A DNA stretch of 64,000 nt from Marinilactibacillus sp036039175 (GCF_036039175.1 NZ_JAYXKP010000008.1:62001-126000); one strand, 5' to 3'. Shown: positions 8,813-16,981, counted from the first letter of the stretch. The notes: generated from the letters alone by a model not told the origin. Translations and numbers: made by a program.

Positions 8813-9335
8813 AATCATTTTTAGGCATTGTTGGTTCTTCGTCTTCTTCTACAAGAGAGACAGGGAAGAACTCTTTGCTCGTACATAACAAGAAATCTAG
8901 TGCAAAATCATTATGGAAGCCTTGCAAGTTATACACGATGTTCTCACCGTTTTGTAGTCTATCTTTTCGGAATAGAGAAGGGTGTAGCTTCTTGACGACA
9001 TCAATTAAAGCCAACAAGAGCATGTCAGGTGTTTTAAGTAAATTTCTAAAATCTTCTTTACTGAGTCGGTAACTTTTGAAAAATTCTTCGGTAAAGTCAT
9101 TGTCCGGTCTCAATGCAGAGACAAAACGAAGACTAGTTGGTGTCATATATCTCAACTTAAATGAATCACTTTCTCGATCATAAATGATAAAATCAGCTGA
9201 ATAAAGCTCGTGGTCCATTTCAAAAAGCAGTTTATACTTTTTAACATCGCTATCTTTTAATTCAGGATCTTCATCAATCATGGTGTTGAATTCCTTTAAC
9301 AAACTATCTAAGATTCTCATTTGATCAAAGTTCAT
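8811..9335 (-). CDS. Hypothetical protein, 174 residues
   Basis: A soluble, acidic protein of 174 residues with no signal peptide or membrane helix. It begins MNFDQMRILDSLLKEFNTMI and ends in an acidic tail (EEDEEPTMPKND). Strong translation signals (AAAAGGAGGTAAG before the ATG) and its own terminator support a real gene. I do not recognise the family. The mixture of helical N-terminus and aromatic-rich middle suggests a small globular cytoplasmic protein. It stands alone as a single-gene unit. Confidence 0.75.
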   Translation of the reverse strand: MNFDQMRILDSLLKEFNTMIDEDPELKDSDVKKYKLLFEMDHELYSADFIIYDRESDSFKLRYMTPTSLRFVSALRPDNDFTEEFFKSYRLSKEDFRNLLKTPDMLLLALIDVVKKLHPSLFRKDRLQNGENIVYNLQGFHNDFALDFLLCTSKEFFPVSLVEEDEEPTMPKND

Positions 9336-9450
9336 TTAACTTACCTCCTTTTCGTTTTTATTATAGCACTAACAAATTCACAACGCACATCAAAACCTGC
9401 AAGTATCTATTACGTAAAATGGCTTCTATTAAAGTAATAAGCGAAGACTA

Positions 9451-9861
9451 TCAGTCGGATGGTGTTCGCTTATTATGCCATTTAAGAACATTATAGAGGT
9501 CAATATGTCGAATCAATTCTATATTAACTCGTTTAATCCTGCCATCTTTTAATTGCAAAATGATTTTTTCTCCTAAATATCCCATTACCAGACATTCAAC
9601 ATCTGGATAATATTGCCCGTCTTTGAGTACATTTGCTTGAATGGAAACAGGAGATTTCGTAACGTAAGCCTCGTAAAGAATAGTGGAAATATCTTCTGTT
9701 GTCATCTCTTCTTTAGGGAGAATATCCACTTGCTGATCTTCTGCCTTCATCTTTTTCAATGCTTCTGTATGGTCTGATAACATCATACCTAACCACTTCA
9801 TTTTCCCACGATCCACGTAACCTAACTTGTCTGGATCTAATAATACAACTTCTTCAGTCAT
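9451..9861 (-). CDS. YolD-like protein
   Basis: The 136 residues contain the YolD-family core: DRGKMKWLGMMLSDHTEALKKM followed by a beta-rich half (GYLGEKIILQLKDGRIKRVNIELIRHIDL). YolD-like proteins often sit next to Y-family DNA polymerases (UvrX/ImuB type) and are thought to assist them; no polymerase gene is adjacent here. ATG 9861 is chosen with AAGGAG 8 nt upstream. A stem AATAAGCGAA/TTCGCTTATT (9436-9477) overlaps the stop and may end the transcript. Confidence 0.72.
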   Translation of the reverse strand: MTEEVVLLDPDKLGYVDRGKMKWLGMMLSDHTEALKKMKAEDQQVDILPKEEMTTEDISTILYEAYVTKSPVSIQANVLKDGQYYPDVECLVMGYLGEKIILQLKDGRIKRVNIELIRHIDLYNVLKWHNKRTPSD

Positions 9862-9944
9862 GTCCATCACTCCTTCATGCGAAAGTACGTTCCTTTATTC
9901 AATAATAAGAACATTAGTTCGATAAGTCAAGTGTGAAAGATCAT

Positions 9945-9982
9945 CAGAAAAAGCTAGAGAAAAAAATTTTCTCTAGCTTTAA
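9945..9982 (-). terminator. Terminator after the 24-residue membrane peptide
   Basis: The 14-bp stem AAAGCTAGAGAAAA/TTTTCTCTAGCTTT starts immediately after the small ORF stop. In the minus direction it ends in a T run. Confidence 0.8.
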
Positions 9983-10057
9983 TCAAGATTTTTTATATCT
10001 GTCTACAAGGTAATAGCTAACTCCACTAGCAAAAAGAATAAACAACACCATCGCCAT
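9983..10057 (-). CDS. Small membrane peptide, 24 residues
   Basis: The ATG at 10057 is preceded by AAGAGGTG at a proper distance and opens a 24-codon frame that stops directly before a terminator hairpin. The peptide starts MAMVLFILFASGVSYY, one hydrophobic helix, and ends in a charged VDRYKKS tail, so it should span the membrane once with a positive C-terminal end. Size and shape resemble type I toxin or regulatory membrane peptides, but no family is recognised. It faces a small HTH gene (10345) across a regulatory-looking gap. Confidence 0.6.
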   Translation of the reverse strand: MAMVLFILFASGVSYYLVDRYKKS

Positions 10058-10344
10058 AGCACATACACCTCTTCGAAATTAGTGATAACTCGTATAAACA
10101 TTAAAAATACAGTATTGTACTTATGTATAAAGTACGCGCTTGTACTACATATAAGTAATATCGGCAATATATCGACCGTACTTAAATTTTTTTTCATTGA
10201 TATTATACTCACTGCATACTATGAAAAGCAATACTTTGAAGATACGAATTTGAAATAAATTTTACTGAGACATCTAGAAGTATTGTGTTTGATTGTAAAA
10301 TGAGATATAGTTCTCGGTAGAAACTTTTGAAGGGGTTTATGGAT
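10058..10344. promoter_or_regulatory. Divergent intergenic region with dyads
   Basis: This gap separates the reverse small peptide gene from the forward HTH gene. It holds an inverted repeat GTACTT-N7-AAGTAC at 10117-10135 and nearby ACTTATGTA/TACATATAAGT arms. These could be operator sites for the small HTH protein; that is inference. No further gene was seen. Confidence 0.35.
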
Positions 10345-10542
10345 GTGAAGAAATCGGATGAAATTTTAATCAGATGGTTATTGGAACATAGTGATAGATC
10401 AATAAAAGAAATTGCTTCAAAGACGGAAATAGATCAGAATACCTTAATAGAATTAAAACAGACACCATCAAATATGTCAGAATTAGATAAAGAGATTCTT
10501 TACAAACTAGTTACCTTTGCCAAAAGAGTGGGAGCAGAATAA
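10345..10542 (+). CDS. Small helix-turn-helix protein
   Basis: A 65-residue protein (67 if ATG 10339 is used). The pattern RSIKEIASKTEIDQNTLIELK is a helix-turn-helix of the type seen in small Xre-like regulators, followed by a C-terminal helix. GTG 10345 is preferred because AAGGGG (10330-10335) is 9 nt upstream. A terminator stem (AAAAGAGTGG/CCACTCTTTT, 10522-10559) overlaps its last codons. Its target is unknown; the dyads upstream make autoregulation plausible. Confidence 0.65.
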   Translation: MKKSDEILIRWLLEHSDRSIKEIASKTEIDQNTLIELKQTPSNMSELDKEILYKLVTFAKRVGAE

Positions 10543-10560
10543 TCTGTTTCCACTCTTTTA
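10522..10560 (+). terminator. Terminator overlapping the end of the HTH gene
   Basis: AAAAGAGTGG (10522-10531) pairs with CCACTCTTTT (10550-10559), with the stop codon inside the hairpin. Confidence 0.75.
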
Positions 10561-10663
10561 ATTTCAATAAAAGCTACTTAAAATTAAGTATAGAGTATAA
10601 GTGCTTATTGTGGCTATTTTAAGGTTGTTTTATATACTTTAACTATAGAGAAAGGATGTGTTC

Positions 10664-11041
10664 ATGATCCGACTTAAAATCAATAAAGATATTTTAAATA
10701 CGTTCAAGAATAAATACGGAAATAATCAAGCGATCGTTGGATATGGAGAAGAAGTGAAGGCTCTTCCTTTTCCGTTACCGAGACATTTTATTGTCCTAAT
10801 AGATAAAGAAGCGCTGACGATTGTTGAATTAGATAGAAAATTCAATGAAAAATCAGTTGGAAGTATACCGGTTTCTACTATACAGACAGTCAAAATGATA
10901 GGACCAGTTGTCAAATCTGTTACAGTTAAAACGACGGATAGAAAAATTAAATTTGTTATTAAACCAACAATTATGGGAATCAGTAAGGAACAGTCTGCTT
11001 TATTAACTTATTTGAAAACGCATTTCAAACAATCTAAATAA
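10664..11041 (+). CDS. Hypothetical protein, possible PH-like fold
   Basis: A 125-residue soluble protein dominated by predicted beta-strands (RHFIVLIDKEALTIVELDRKF, KSVTVKTTDRKIKFVIKP) with a C-terminal helix (EQSALLTYLKTHFKQ). This layout resembles bacterial PH-like domains, but I cannot assign a family. ATG 10664 follows AAAGGA by 7 nt; a GTG at 10658 is too close. The next gene, a VOC protein, starts 39 nt downstream and may share its transcript. Confidence 0.65.
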   Translation: MIRLKINKDILNTFKNKYGNNQAIVGYGEEVKALPFPLPRHFIVLIDKEALTIVELDRKFNEKSVGSIPVSTIQTVKMIGPVVKSVTVKTTDRKIKFVIKPTIMGISKEQSALLTYLKTHFKQSK

Positions 11042-11080
11042 ACAATGGCTACTGACGAGTAGCGCTAAGGAGATCATACA

Positions 11081-11518
11081 ATGAATCGAATCAATCTTAT
11101 TGCCTTAGGTGTTTTGAACATAGAAAAAGCAAGAACCTTTTATAAAGGGTTAGGGTTTCAGTGTTATGACGACTCGCCAGATGCACCGATTATCTTTTTC
11201 AATAATCAAGGTACAAAGTTGGAATTATTTCCATTGGAACAATTGGCTACAGATATAGCTGGAGATGAACCTATGAAGATTAATAGGGAGGGGTTTAATG
11301 GTATAACATTGGCAATGAATGCAAAGAAAAAAGGAGAAGTTGACGAAGTCATGGAACGTGCACGCTCTTTGGGTGCTGAGATTGTTAAAGAACCAGTAAT
11401 TGTTTCTTGGGGAGGATATAGCGGTTATTTTAGAGATTTAGACGGTTATTACTGGGAAGTAGCTTATGCAGATACATGGGCTTTTGATGAGCAGAATATG
11501 CTCGTAATTGATTCGTAA
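11081..11518 (+). CDS. VOC family (glyoxalase/bleomycin resistance-like) protein
   Basis: The 145 residues form two beta-alpha-beta-beta-beta modules of the vicinal-oxygen-chelate fold: INLIALGVLNIEKARTFYKGLGF at the start and GGYSGYFRDLDGYYWEVAYA at the end. Such proteins include glyoxalases, dioxygenases and resistance proteins; the sequence does not fix which. AAGGAG lies 7 nt before the ATG. The length is normal for a single-domain member. Confidence 0.85.
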   Translation: MNRINLIALGVLNIEKARTFYKGLGFQCYDDSPDAPIIFFNNQGTKLELFPLEQLATDIAGDEPMKINREGFNGITLAMNAKKKGEVDEVMERARSLGAEIVKEPVIVSWGGYSGYFRDLDGYYWEVAYADTWAFDEQNMLVIDS

Positions 11519-11615
11519 CATTAGAATATTTTGAAATAAAGATATCGTTTCCAAAGAAAACTTGTTATACCAATTTTTTTTATTCAAAAAAAGAATGATT
11601 TCCAAGTCATATAAA

Positions 11616-11644
11616 TTGAATATGTAACATACATGGTGTTATAT
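11616..11644 (+). promoter_or_regulatory. Promoter of the 348-residue membrane protein gene
   Basis: TTGAAT (11616-11621), 17 bp, TTATAT (11639-11644), then a leader of about 35 nt to the AAAGGAG site. Confidence 0.55.
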
Positions 11645-11686
11645 TACAAACACGATATTATTACATTTTGTAAAGGAGAAATCATT

Positions 11687-12733
11687 ATGAAAAAAAGAGT
11701 AAGACATTACCTGGGAGCAGGAGAAACAGAAGCAGGATTTAATTTATCTTGGGGCGCGGTTATTGCTGGGGTAGTTACTATACTAGCATTAATGCTTATG
11801 TTTAGTTTTATTACTTCTGCAATTGGTCTTGGCGTCGCTGAACCTACTTCAAGCAACCCGCTTGACGGTGTCGGTACGGGTGTGGCGATTTGGACAGTCA
11901 TCGCTTTCGTATTAGCTTTCTTTGGTGGAGGATTTATCGCTGGAGCTACATCGCGACGTGTTGGATTAGTTCACGGATTCTTAACTTGGGCATCAAGTTT
12001 AATTGTTTTAGTTATTATGCTTTCATATCTTGCTTCAGGTGTATTTTCACTAGCAGGATCAGTTTTAGGAACTGTAACAAATGCAGTAGGATCAGCTGCT
12101 CAAACAACAATCGATTTAACAGGTAGCGCAGTAAGTACAGGGTTCGAAAGTGCAGCACAAGGTGCTGAAAATGTAGATTCGGATGAATTGCAAACACAAG
12201 TAGATTCTGTATTGCAAGATACAGACATTCCTGAATTACAACCTGACTATCTACAAGGCCAAGTTTCTGAAGCAACAGATGAAGTTGCGGCGGCTGGACA
12301 AGAAATTGTTACTAATCCAGACAACGCTGATTCTATTATTTCTGATTTACTAGATAGTTTAGAAGAAAGAGCAACTACAATTGGAGATGCAGCTGACGAA
12401 GAGGCGATCTCAAACGCGGTTGAATCAAATACTGATTTGTCACAAGAAGAAGCAGATGAAGCAACTCAAAACATTGTTGAAGCTTACGAGAACACTACTA
12501 CACAAGCACAAACAACAATCGAAAATCTACGTGGTGAAGTAGAAAACCTACAAACTCAAGTAGATCAAACGATTCAAGATGCACGTGTTCAAGCAGAAGA
12601 AGCAACAGATGCTGGATCTAAATATTCAATCTGGGCATTTGTAGCACTACTACTAAGCATGATTTTAACTTCAGTAGCTGGTTTGTTAGGATCTAACACA
12701 GTGAAAACGTCTAAATCCGAAAGTAGAGTATAA
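11687..12733 (+). CDS. Polytopic membrane protein with long coiled region
   Basis: A 348-residue protein with hydrophobic helices at about 20-43, 67-90 and 95-130, then about 180 residues of acidic, Ala/Gln/Glu/Asp-rich helical sequence outside the membrane core, and a last helix near 316-337. The N-terminal GFNLSWGAVIAGVVTILALM and FFGGGFIAGATSRR blocks resemble YrzE-type and related envelope proteins of Bacilli. No catalytic motif is visible. ATG 11687 follows AAAGGAG by 8 nt. It has its own promoter and a strong terminator, so it is a single-gene unit. A structural or stress role in the envelope is a guess. Confidence 0.75.
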   Translation: MKKRVRHYLGAGETEAGFNLSWGAVIAGVVTILALMLMFSFITSAIGLGVAEPTSSNPLDGVGTGVAIWTVIAFVLAFFGGGFIAGATSRRVGLVHGFLTWASSLIVLVIMLSYLASGVFSLAGSVLGTVTNAVGSAAQTTIDLTGSAVSTGFESAAQGAENVDSDELQTQVDSVLQDTDIPELQPDYLQGQVSEATDEVAAAGQEIVTNPDNADSIISDLLDSLEERATTIGDAADEEAISNAVESNTDLSQEEADEATQNIVEAYENTTTQAQTTIENLRGEVENLQTQVDQTIQDARVQAEEATDAGSKYSIWAFVALLLSMILTSVAGLLGSNTVKTSKSESRV

Positions 12734-12747
12734 CCAATATAAATAGG

Positions 12748-12777
12748 AAAGAGAGCGCCGAGCGCTCTCTTTTTTTG
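12748..12777 (+). terminator. Terminator of the membrane protein gene
   Basis: GAGAGCGC/GCGCTCTC with a three-base loop and an eight-T run. Confidence 0.92.
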
Positions 12778-12840
12778 TAAAATCATATTAACCGCAGAAA
12801 AAACGAAGAGAAGTAGCGTTAGGAAGTATAAAAAAGTCAA

Positions 12841-12893
12841 AAAAAGAAGGAACCATTAAAGTTATTCTTAACTTCGATGGTTCCTTCTTTTTT
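12841..12893. terminator. Bidirectional terminator, mainly for the reverse-strand surface protein gene
   Basis: AAAAGAAGGAACCAT pairs with ATGGTTCCTTCTTTT (12842-12856/12877-12892), with A and T runs on both sides. Confidence 0.88.
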
Positions 12894-12905
12894 ATTGATA
12901 GCATA

Positions 12906-14078
12906 TTAATTTTCAGGTGCTCTGTAGCCGGCTGCTTCTGCTTCCGCAGCTGTTTTGAACCACTGTACTACATTTTTAGTTCTACCGTAATAAGTGCTTC
13001 CAGGAATATGGTAAATACCATTCACAGATCCTTTTATCGCACCTTCACCGTTTTGTTGAACGTAAGTCTGTCCGCCAACGTTTGGAGCTGTACTTTGAGG
13101 ACTATCATTACTGGAACTACCGTTACTTTCAGAAGCGCTAGCATTTTCGCTACTTGTAGCAGCTGCCGCTTTTTCTTCATCTACTTTTTTCTGTGCAGCT
13201 TCTTGGTCCGCTTTTTCTTGTGCGACACGTTCTTCTTCGGCTTCTTGAGCTAGGCGCTCTTCCTCTGCTTGTTGCGCTTCACCTTCAGCAATGGAAGTAT
13301 CTAATTTTGATAATCGAGCAGTTAACCCTGAATCACTTGGAGATAAAGTAGAAGAAATAGATACCGCGGCTTCATAGTCTTCTCTAGAATTCGATTCTTC
13401 AGCGACTTCTAGTTTACTAGTAGCGTCCTCAAGTGCTAATTCATATGTTTCAATTTCTGGTTCTAATGCCAATAGCTGATCTACTAAAGTTTGATTATCT
13501 TCAGGTATGGCTGCAATAGCTTTATCAGCTAACTCAGCATTCTTGCGAGTAGGGGATTGTTCTACTCTCTTGATAGCGATCTCAGCTAATCTTGTTTTTT
13601 CATCAATATCCTCTTGTTTCTCTTTTTCAAGACGATCTTGTTCTAATCGTTGCTCTTCAGCAACACGTTCTTCTTCAATTCGTTGTTCTTCAACTTTTTC
13701 TTCTTCGACAATGCGCTCTTCTTCAATTCTCTGTTCTTCAGCGATGCGTTCCGCTTCAGCGGTATCTATGGAGACGTTATTGATCGAAACACCTAAAAGA
13801 AGAATACCAAACAATAAAATTAATAAAGACGATCGTTTCTGTTTTCTTCTTATAAGGGCATAAATAAAATAAACTACAGAAGATATCGATAGCATAAAAC
13901 CAGATAGCAATAAAACATCAAATACATTCCCGATAGAAACAATAAAACCTACAACAAATATACCAACAATAGCAATAACTATTTTCTTGATCTGTGACCA
14001 GTCTGTTTCTTTAAACATAAAGTACAAACCAATAGGGAAAAAGCAGATAAGCCAGAATATGACTTTCATATTTTGCAT
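12906..14078 (-). CDS. Membrane-anchored coiled-coil protein with C-terminal IKG...AGYR module
   Basis: A 390-residue protein. The first about 105 residues hold four hydrophobic helices. Then comes a long Glu/Arg-rich coiled coil built from degenerate EEQRIEEERI-type repeats, a helical middle region, a second Glu/Gln-rich stretch and a Ser-rich linker. The last about 45 residues (GAIKGSVNGIYHIPGSTYYG ... AAGYRAPEN) form a compact module also found at the end of the divergent neighbour at 14493 and known from many surface proteins and nucleases of Lactobacillales. ATG 14078 has AAGGAG 9 nt upstream; an upstream frame extension lacks one. Cell-envelope role likely; exact function unknown. Confidence 0.8.
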   Translation of the reverse strand: MQNMKVIFWLICFFPIGLYFMFKETDWSQIKKIVIAIVGIFVVGFIVSIGNVFDVLLLSGFMLSISSVVYFIYALIRRKQKRSSLLILLFGILLLGVSINNVSIDTAEAERIAEEQRIEEERIVEEEKVEEQRIEEERVAEEQRLEQDRLEKEKQEDIDEKTRLAEIAIKRVEQSPTRKNAELADKAIAAIPEDNQTLVDQLLALEPEIETYELALEDATSKLEVAEESNSREDYEAAVSISSTLSPSDSGLTARLSKLDTSIAEGEAQQAEEERLAQEAEEERVAQEKADQEAAQKKVDEEKAAAATSSENASASESNGSSSNDSPQSTAPNVGGQTYVQQNGEGAIKGSVNGIYHIPGSTYYGRTKNVVQWFKTAAEAEAAGYRAPEN

Positions 14079-14492
14079 TGAGATAAACTCCTTAAAATGA
14101 TAGTAACAGTAAATTCTCATTCATCGACAGTTCAATATAAGTTTAGAGTAGACCTTATAAAAAAAGGGCAATAGACACAGTGAAAGACTGTCCTAATAGT
14201 AAGAGTACTATAGTTGTTAACGCAAACATAGTATAACTTACTAAAAACTGAGAAACTCACTAAATAAATAGAATGATAAAACGGTTTAATTAAAGAGGCA
14301 TAGTGGGTTTTATGGATTATTCAATTTTATTTTGTAATTATTTTAATCAATTTAACGATTTTTTAGTTTAAAAAAGATGAATAACCAAAAGGGTCTATAG
14401 TGAAATAAAAGTAACTATTTCGTTCACAACTACAGGGTAAAAAGACGATTCCTTATGCTATGCTCTTCTTAAATAAGAAAAGAGGTTAAAAG
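14079..14492. other. Divergent intergenic region, 414 nt
   Basis: A very AT-rich gap between two divergently transcribed surface protein genes, so it must contain two promoters. A weak hairpin CAGT-N5-ACTG lies near 14180-14200. I see no gene, riboswitch or clear operator here. Confidence 0.5.
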
Positions 14493-15305
14493 ATGAAAAA
14501 GCTAGTGGTCAGTATGATGACATCGTTATTACTATTGGTTGGGATTAATTGGAATACAAATACTGCAGTTGAAGCTCAAGCAGGTTCATTGGTTTATACA
14601 AGTCAGTCAGCGGTAGCTAAAGTCGTGAAACCTAAAACCGTTGCAAGTAGCACTAAGGCAACTACAAGTTCCAAAACCAAAGAAGCAATGAAAGTGAACT
14701 ATTCAACGCTTATACAATCTTCTGGGTGGCAACCGAAAGTAAACAATGGTAAAACCTCAGGAACGGTTGGAAAAGGTAAAAGATTAGAAGCCATTAAAAT
14801 TGAACTCTCCAACCCTGAATTCAAGGGCGGTATTACTTATCAAACCAATGTACAGTCAAAAGGTTGGTTAGGCTGGAAATCTAATGGACAGGTTAGCGGT
14901 ACACAGGGAGAGTCTAAGAGATTAGAAGCCATCAAAATCAAGTTAACAGGGGAAATGGAGAAAAAATACGATGTGTACTACCGCGTTCACTCTGAAACAT
15001 TCGGCTGGCAAGGTTGGGCAAAAAATGGAGAATCTGCTGGAACATTAGGATTTGGGTTCAGGCTTGAGGGCATGGAAATCAAGCTAGTCAAAAAAGGAAA
15101 CAAAGCTCCAGGGACAATCAACAATACATTCAGAGATGGTAATAAAAAATATGTCGATGCTAAAGGTAAAGGATTAATAAAAGGATCTAGCAGTAAAATC
15201 TATCATCTACCTAACTCTCAGTATTACAAGTCAACGACAAAACCGAAAGCAATGTTTGCTACAGAAGTTCAAGCAATCAAAGCCGGTTATAGACCAGCAA
15301 AATAA
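14493..15305 (+). CDS. Secreted ChW-repeat protein with C-terminal IKG...AGYR module
   Basis: A 270-residue exported protein. A signal peptide (Lys-Lys start, hydrophobic core LVVSMMTSLLLLVGI, cleavage probably after VEAQA) is followed by a Lys/Thr/Ser linker. Three tandem ChW repeats (clostridial hydrophobic, conserved Trp) follow at about 68-200; the marks are SSGWQPKVNNGKTSGTVG, SKGWLGWKSNGQVSGTQG and TFGWQGWAKNGESAGTLG, each followed by RLEAIKI or RLEGMEI. The last about 45 residues are the same module as in the divergent gene upstream. ChW repeats are thought to bind extracellular targets or the cell wall. The ribosome site AAAGAGG is 7-8 nt before the ATG. Confidence 0.85.
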   Translation: MKKLVVSMMTSLLLLVGINWNTNTAVEAQAGSLVYTSQSAVAKVVKPKTVASSTKATTSSKTKEAMKVNYSTLIQSSGWQPKVNNGKTSGTVGKGKRLEAIKIELSNPEFKGGITYQTNVQSKGWLGWKSNGQVSGTQGESKRLEAIKIKLTGEMEKKYDVYYRVHSETFGWQGWAKNGESAGTLGFGFRLEGMEIKLVKKGNKAPGTINNTFRDGNKKYVDAKGKGLIKGSSSKIYHLPNSQYYKSTTKPKAMFATEVQAIKAGYRPAK

Positions 15306-15310
15306 CTCTT

Positions 15311-15341
15311 TAAAAGAGGCTTCTATAAGTCTCTTTTTTTT
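15311..15341 (+). terminator. Terminator of the ChW-repeat protein gene
   Basis: AAAGAGGCTT pairs with AAGTCTCTTT (one G-T pair), followed by eight Ts. Confidence 0.8.
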
Positions 15342-15506
15342 GCACTTTTTTAAGAACAAAGTCATTTGACTAGGATTTCTTTGTATGGTAATTTAATTAG
15401 AATAAAAGGAGGTTATGTTAATAATGTTGTAAGGTGAGGTAATCCTAAAAAAGCAGTGCATACAAGTTTGAAATACAAGTAAATAAAAAAAGAAAGGTGG
15501 AAGTAA

Positions 15507-15917
15507 ATGCAACTGAAAAAAGTATTACTGAGTGTAGGTATGGCAACGGTAGCGCTCTTGTCTGCATGTAGCATGGAATCTTCATCAGAAGTAGACCAAT
15601 ACATAAAAGAATCGATTGAAGAAGGAGAGATGTATACTATTTCACTCGCTAATAGTGGAGTCTTTTTGACTTTTGATGAAAGAGGCCTGACCTATTATGG
15701 AGTTAGTGCACATGAAGATCTATACGATACGCCCTTTGAATATTTAGAAAATTACGCAGATTATGAGCTCGAGTATAATGATGATGAAAACCTCTTAACG
15801 ATTGAAGTTCCTGAAGGGAAATACGAATTGAAAGTCCATAGTCCAAAAGTGTTTCGTGATGAGGTGAACAACATTGATTTGACCTCACAAAAATCTCTTA
15901 TTCCAGATGAAACATAA
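15507..15917 (+). CDS. Small lipoprotein, function unknown
   Basis: A 136-residue protein with a lipoprotein signal peptide: Lys-Lys start, hydrophobic core and lipobox LLSAC with the lipidated Cys at about residue 21. The mature part is small, acidic and probably beta-rich (VFLTFDERGLTYYGVSAHED, LLTIEVPEGKYELKV). No family recognised. AAAGGTGG precedes the ATG by 7 nt. It is a single-gene unit ending at a strong hairpin (15942-15983). Confidence 0.75.
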   Translation: MQLKKVLLSVGMATVALLSACSMESSSEVDQYIKESIEEGEMYTISLANSGVFLTFDERGLTYYGVSAHEDLYDTPFEYLENYADYELEYNDDENLLTIEVPEGKYELKVHSPKVFRDEVNNIDLTSQKSLIPDET

Positions 15918-15941
15918 AAAAGAGCAATCAAAAATTTACAT

Positions 15942-15988
15942 AAAGTATCTACTATCATTCAATTAGAGAATAGTAGATACTTTTATTT
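15942..15988 (+). terminator. Terminator of the lipoprotein gene
   Basis: AAAGTATCTACTA pairs with TAGTAGATACTTT, followed by a T-rich tract. Confidence 0.88.
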
Positions 15989-16098
15989 TTTAAAGGGATC
16001 GGTTATGCCAGTGATAGCAAGATGTTTGCACTTATTTGTAGAAGGGACTCTACGGTTGAACTATATAGTAAAAATGAAAACGAATTCTCTGAAAGTAT

Positions 16099-16140
16099 TT
16101 TGAAAATACTATTTTCAAACTGTTCTATTGGTGGTAAAAT
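16099..16140 (+). promoter_or_regulatory. Promoter with perfect palindromic operator, FNT gene
   Basis: A 21-bp perfect palindrome (arms TTTGAAAATA and TATTTTCAAA around one C) covers 16099-16119. Its right arm contains the likely -35 TTTTCA (16112-16117), 17 bp before the -10 TAAAAT (16135-16140). A dimeric repressor bound there would block polymerase. The regulator is not identified. Confidence 0.6.
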
Positions 16141-16180
16141 ACCCACATAGTGAAATATTGAACAAAAGGGATGGGTTGTA

Positions 16181-16981
16181 ATGGATGCCAATTATCAAGG
16201 GTTATTTTATTCAATAGAAACAAGTATCGAAAAGAAAAAGCAATTATTTGAGAAAAGTCCTTCTCGTTATATTGTAAGAGCCATGCTAGCCACACTTTTT
16301 CTAACACTCGGAACGGCCATCGCTGTGATCACCGCCCAGTCGGCAGAAAATGTAGCACAAGGTTCTGGCAAATTTTTATATTCTTTCATGTTCAGTTGGT
16401 CACTTGTTATGATCATTTATATGAATGCCGAGTTAGGAACGTCAAACATGATGTATACAACGATTGGTGTTCACCGCGAGTTACTTACAGTCAAAAAAGC
16501 AGTCACGATATTATTCGCTTGTTTACTCTTTAATTTAATAGGAGGGATTTTATCAAGTTATCTCGTTTCTTTGACTTCAACTTTTCAAGATCTTCCAGCG
16601 GATCATTTCTTGTTTACGGCGATAGAACATAAATTAGAAAAAACACCGCTTCAAGTATTCACAGAAGGCATTTTTGCTAATGTCATTGTAAATACGGCAG
16701 TGTACTGTACGATTCGTATGAAGGATGATGCCGGAAAAGTTATGGCTATGATCTTTATTATCTTTATCTTTGCGTTTTTAGGATTCGAGCACGTTATTGC
16801 CAACTTTTCATCTTTCCCACTGGCTTATTTTGCTTCAGGTGGAGCAATAGCTGGAATGACGAATACTGCTGTTTTAACGAACTTGTTTTTTGCAGCGTTA
16901 GGTAATTATGTAGGTGGCGGTTTAGTGATTGGTCTAGTTTATTCATGGTTGAATAGAGGAGATCATGTTTACCTAGACTAA
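16181..16981 (+). CDS. Formate/nitrite transporter family channel
   Basis: A 266-residue FNT-family protein, normally a pentameric channel for formate, nitrite or related small anions. Six membrane segments are visible. Family marks are the conserved N-rich segment EGIFANVIVNTAVY and the central histidine in FLGFEHVIANF, which corresponds to the gating His of FocA. The N-terminus (YSIETSIEKKKQLFEKSPSRYIVRAMLA) is shorter than in FocA. AAGGGATGGG precedes the ATG. The gene is alone, with its own operator-bearing promoter and terminator. The substrate is inferred only from the family, with formate most likely in a fermenting bacterium. Confidence 0.88.
   Translation: MDANYQGLFYSIETSIEKKKQLFEKSPSRYIVRAMLATLFLTLGTAIAVITAQSAENVAQGSGKFLYSFMFSWSLVMIIYMNAELGTSNMMYTTIGVHRELLTVKKAVTILFACLLFNLIGGILSSYLVSLTSTFQDLPADHFLFTAIEHKLEKTPLQVFTEGIFANVIVNTAVYCTIRMKDDAGKVMAMIFIIFIFAFLGFEHVIANFSSFPLAYFASGGAIAGMTNTAVLTNLFFAALGNYVGGGLVIGLVYSWLNRGDHVYLD

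Noticed and set aside
10003..10212. Reverse-strand frame of 69 codons
   Set aside because: It lacks a ribosome site and overlaps, in another frame, a 24-codon peptide gene with a good site and an adjacent terminator.
13250..13800. Tandem-looking TCTTCTTC-type repeats, checked as a possible CRISPR or DNA repeat array
   Set aside because: The repetition is irregular and follows from Glu/Arg-rich coiled-coil codons; there are no spacers of fixed length.
13507..13863. Forward Ser/Cys-rich frame inside the coiled-coil gene
   Set aside because: It is the antisense reading of Glu/Arg repeat codons; no ribosome site and implausible composition.
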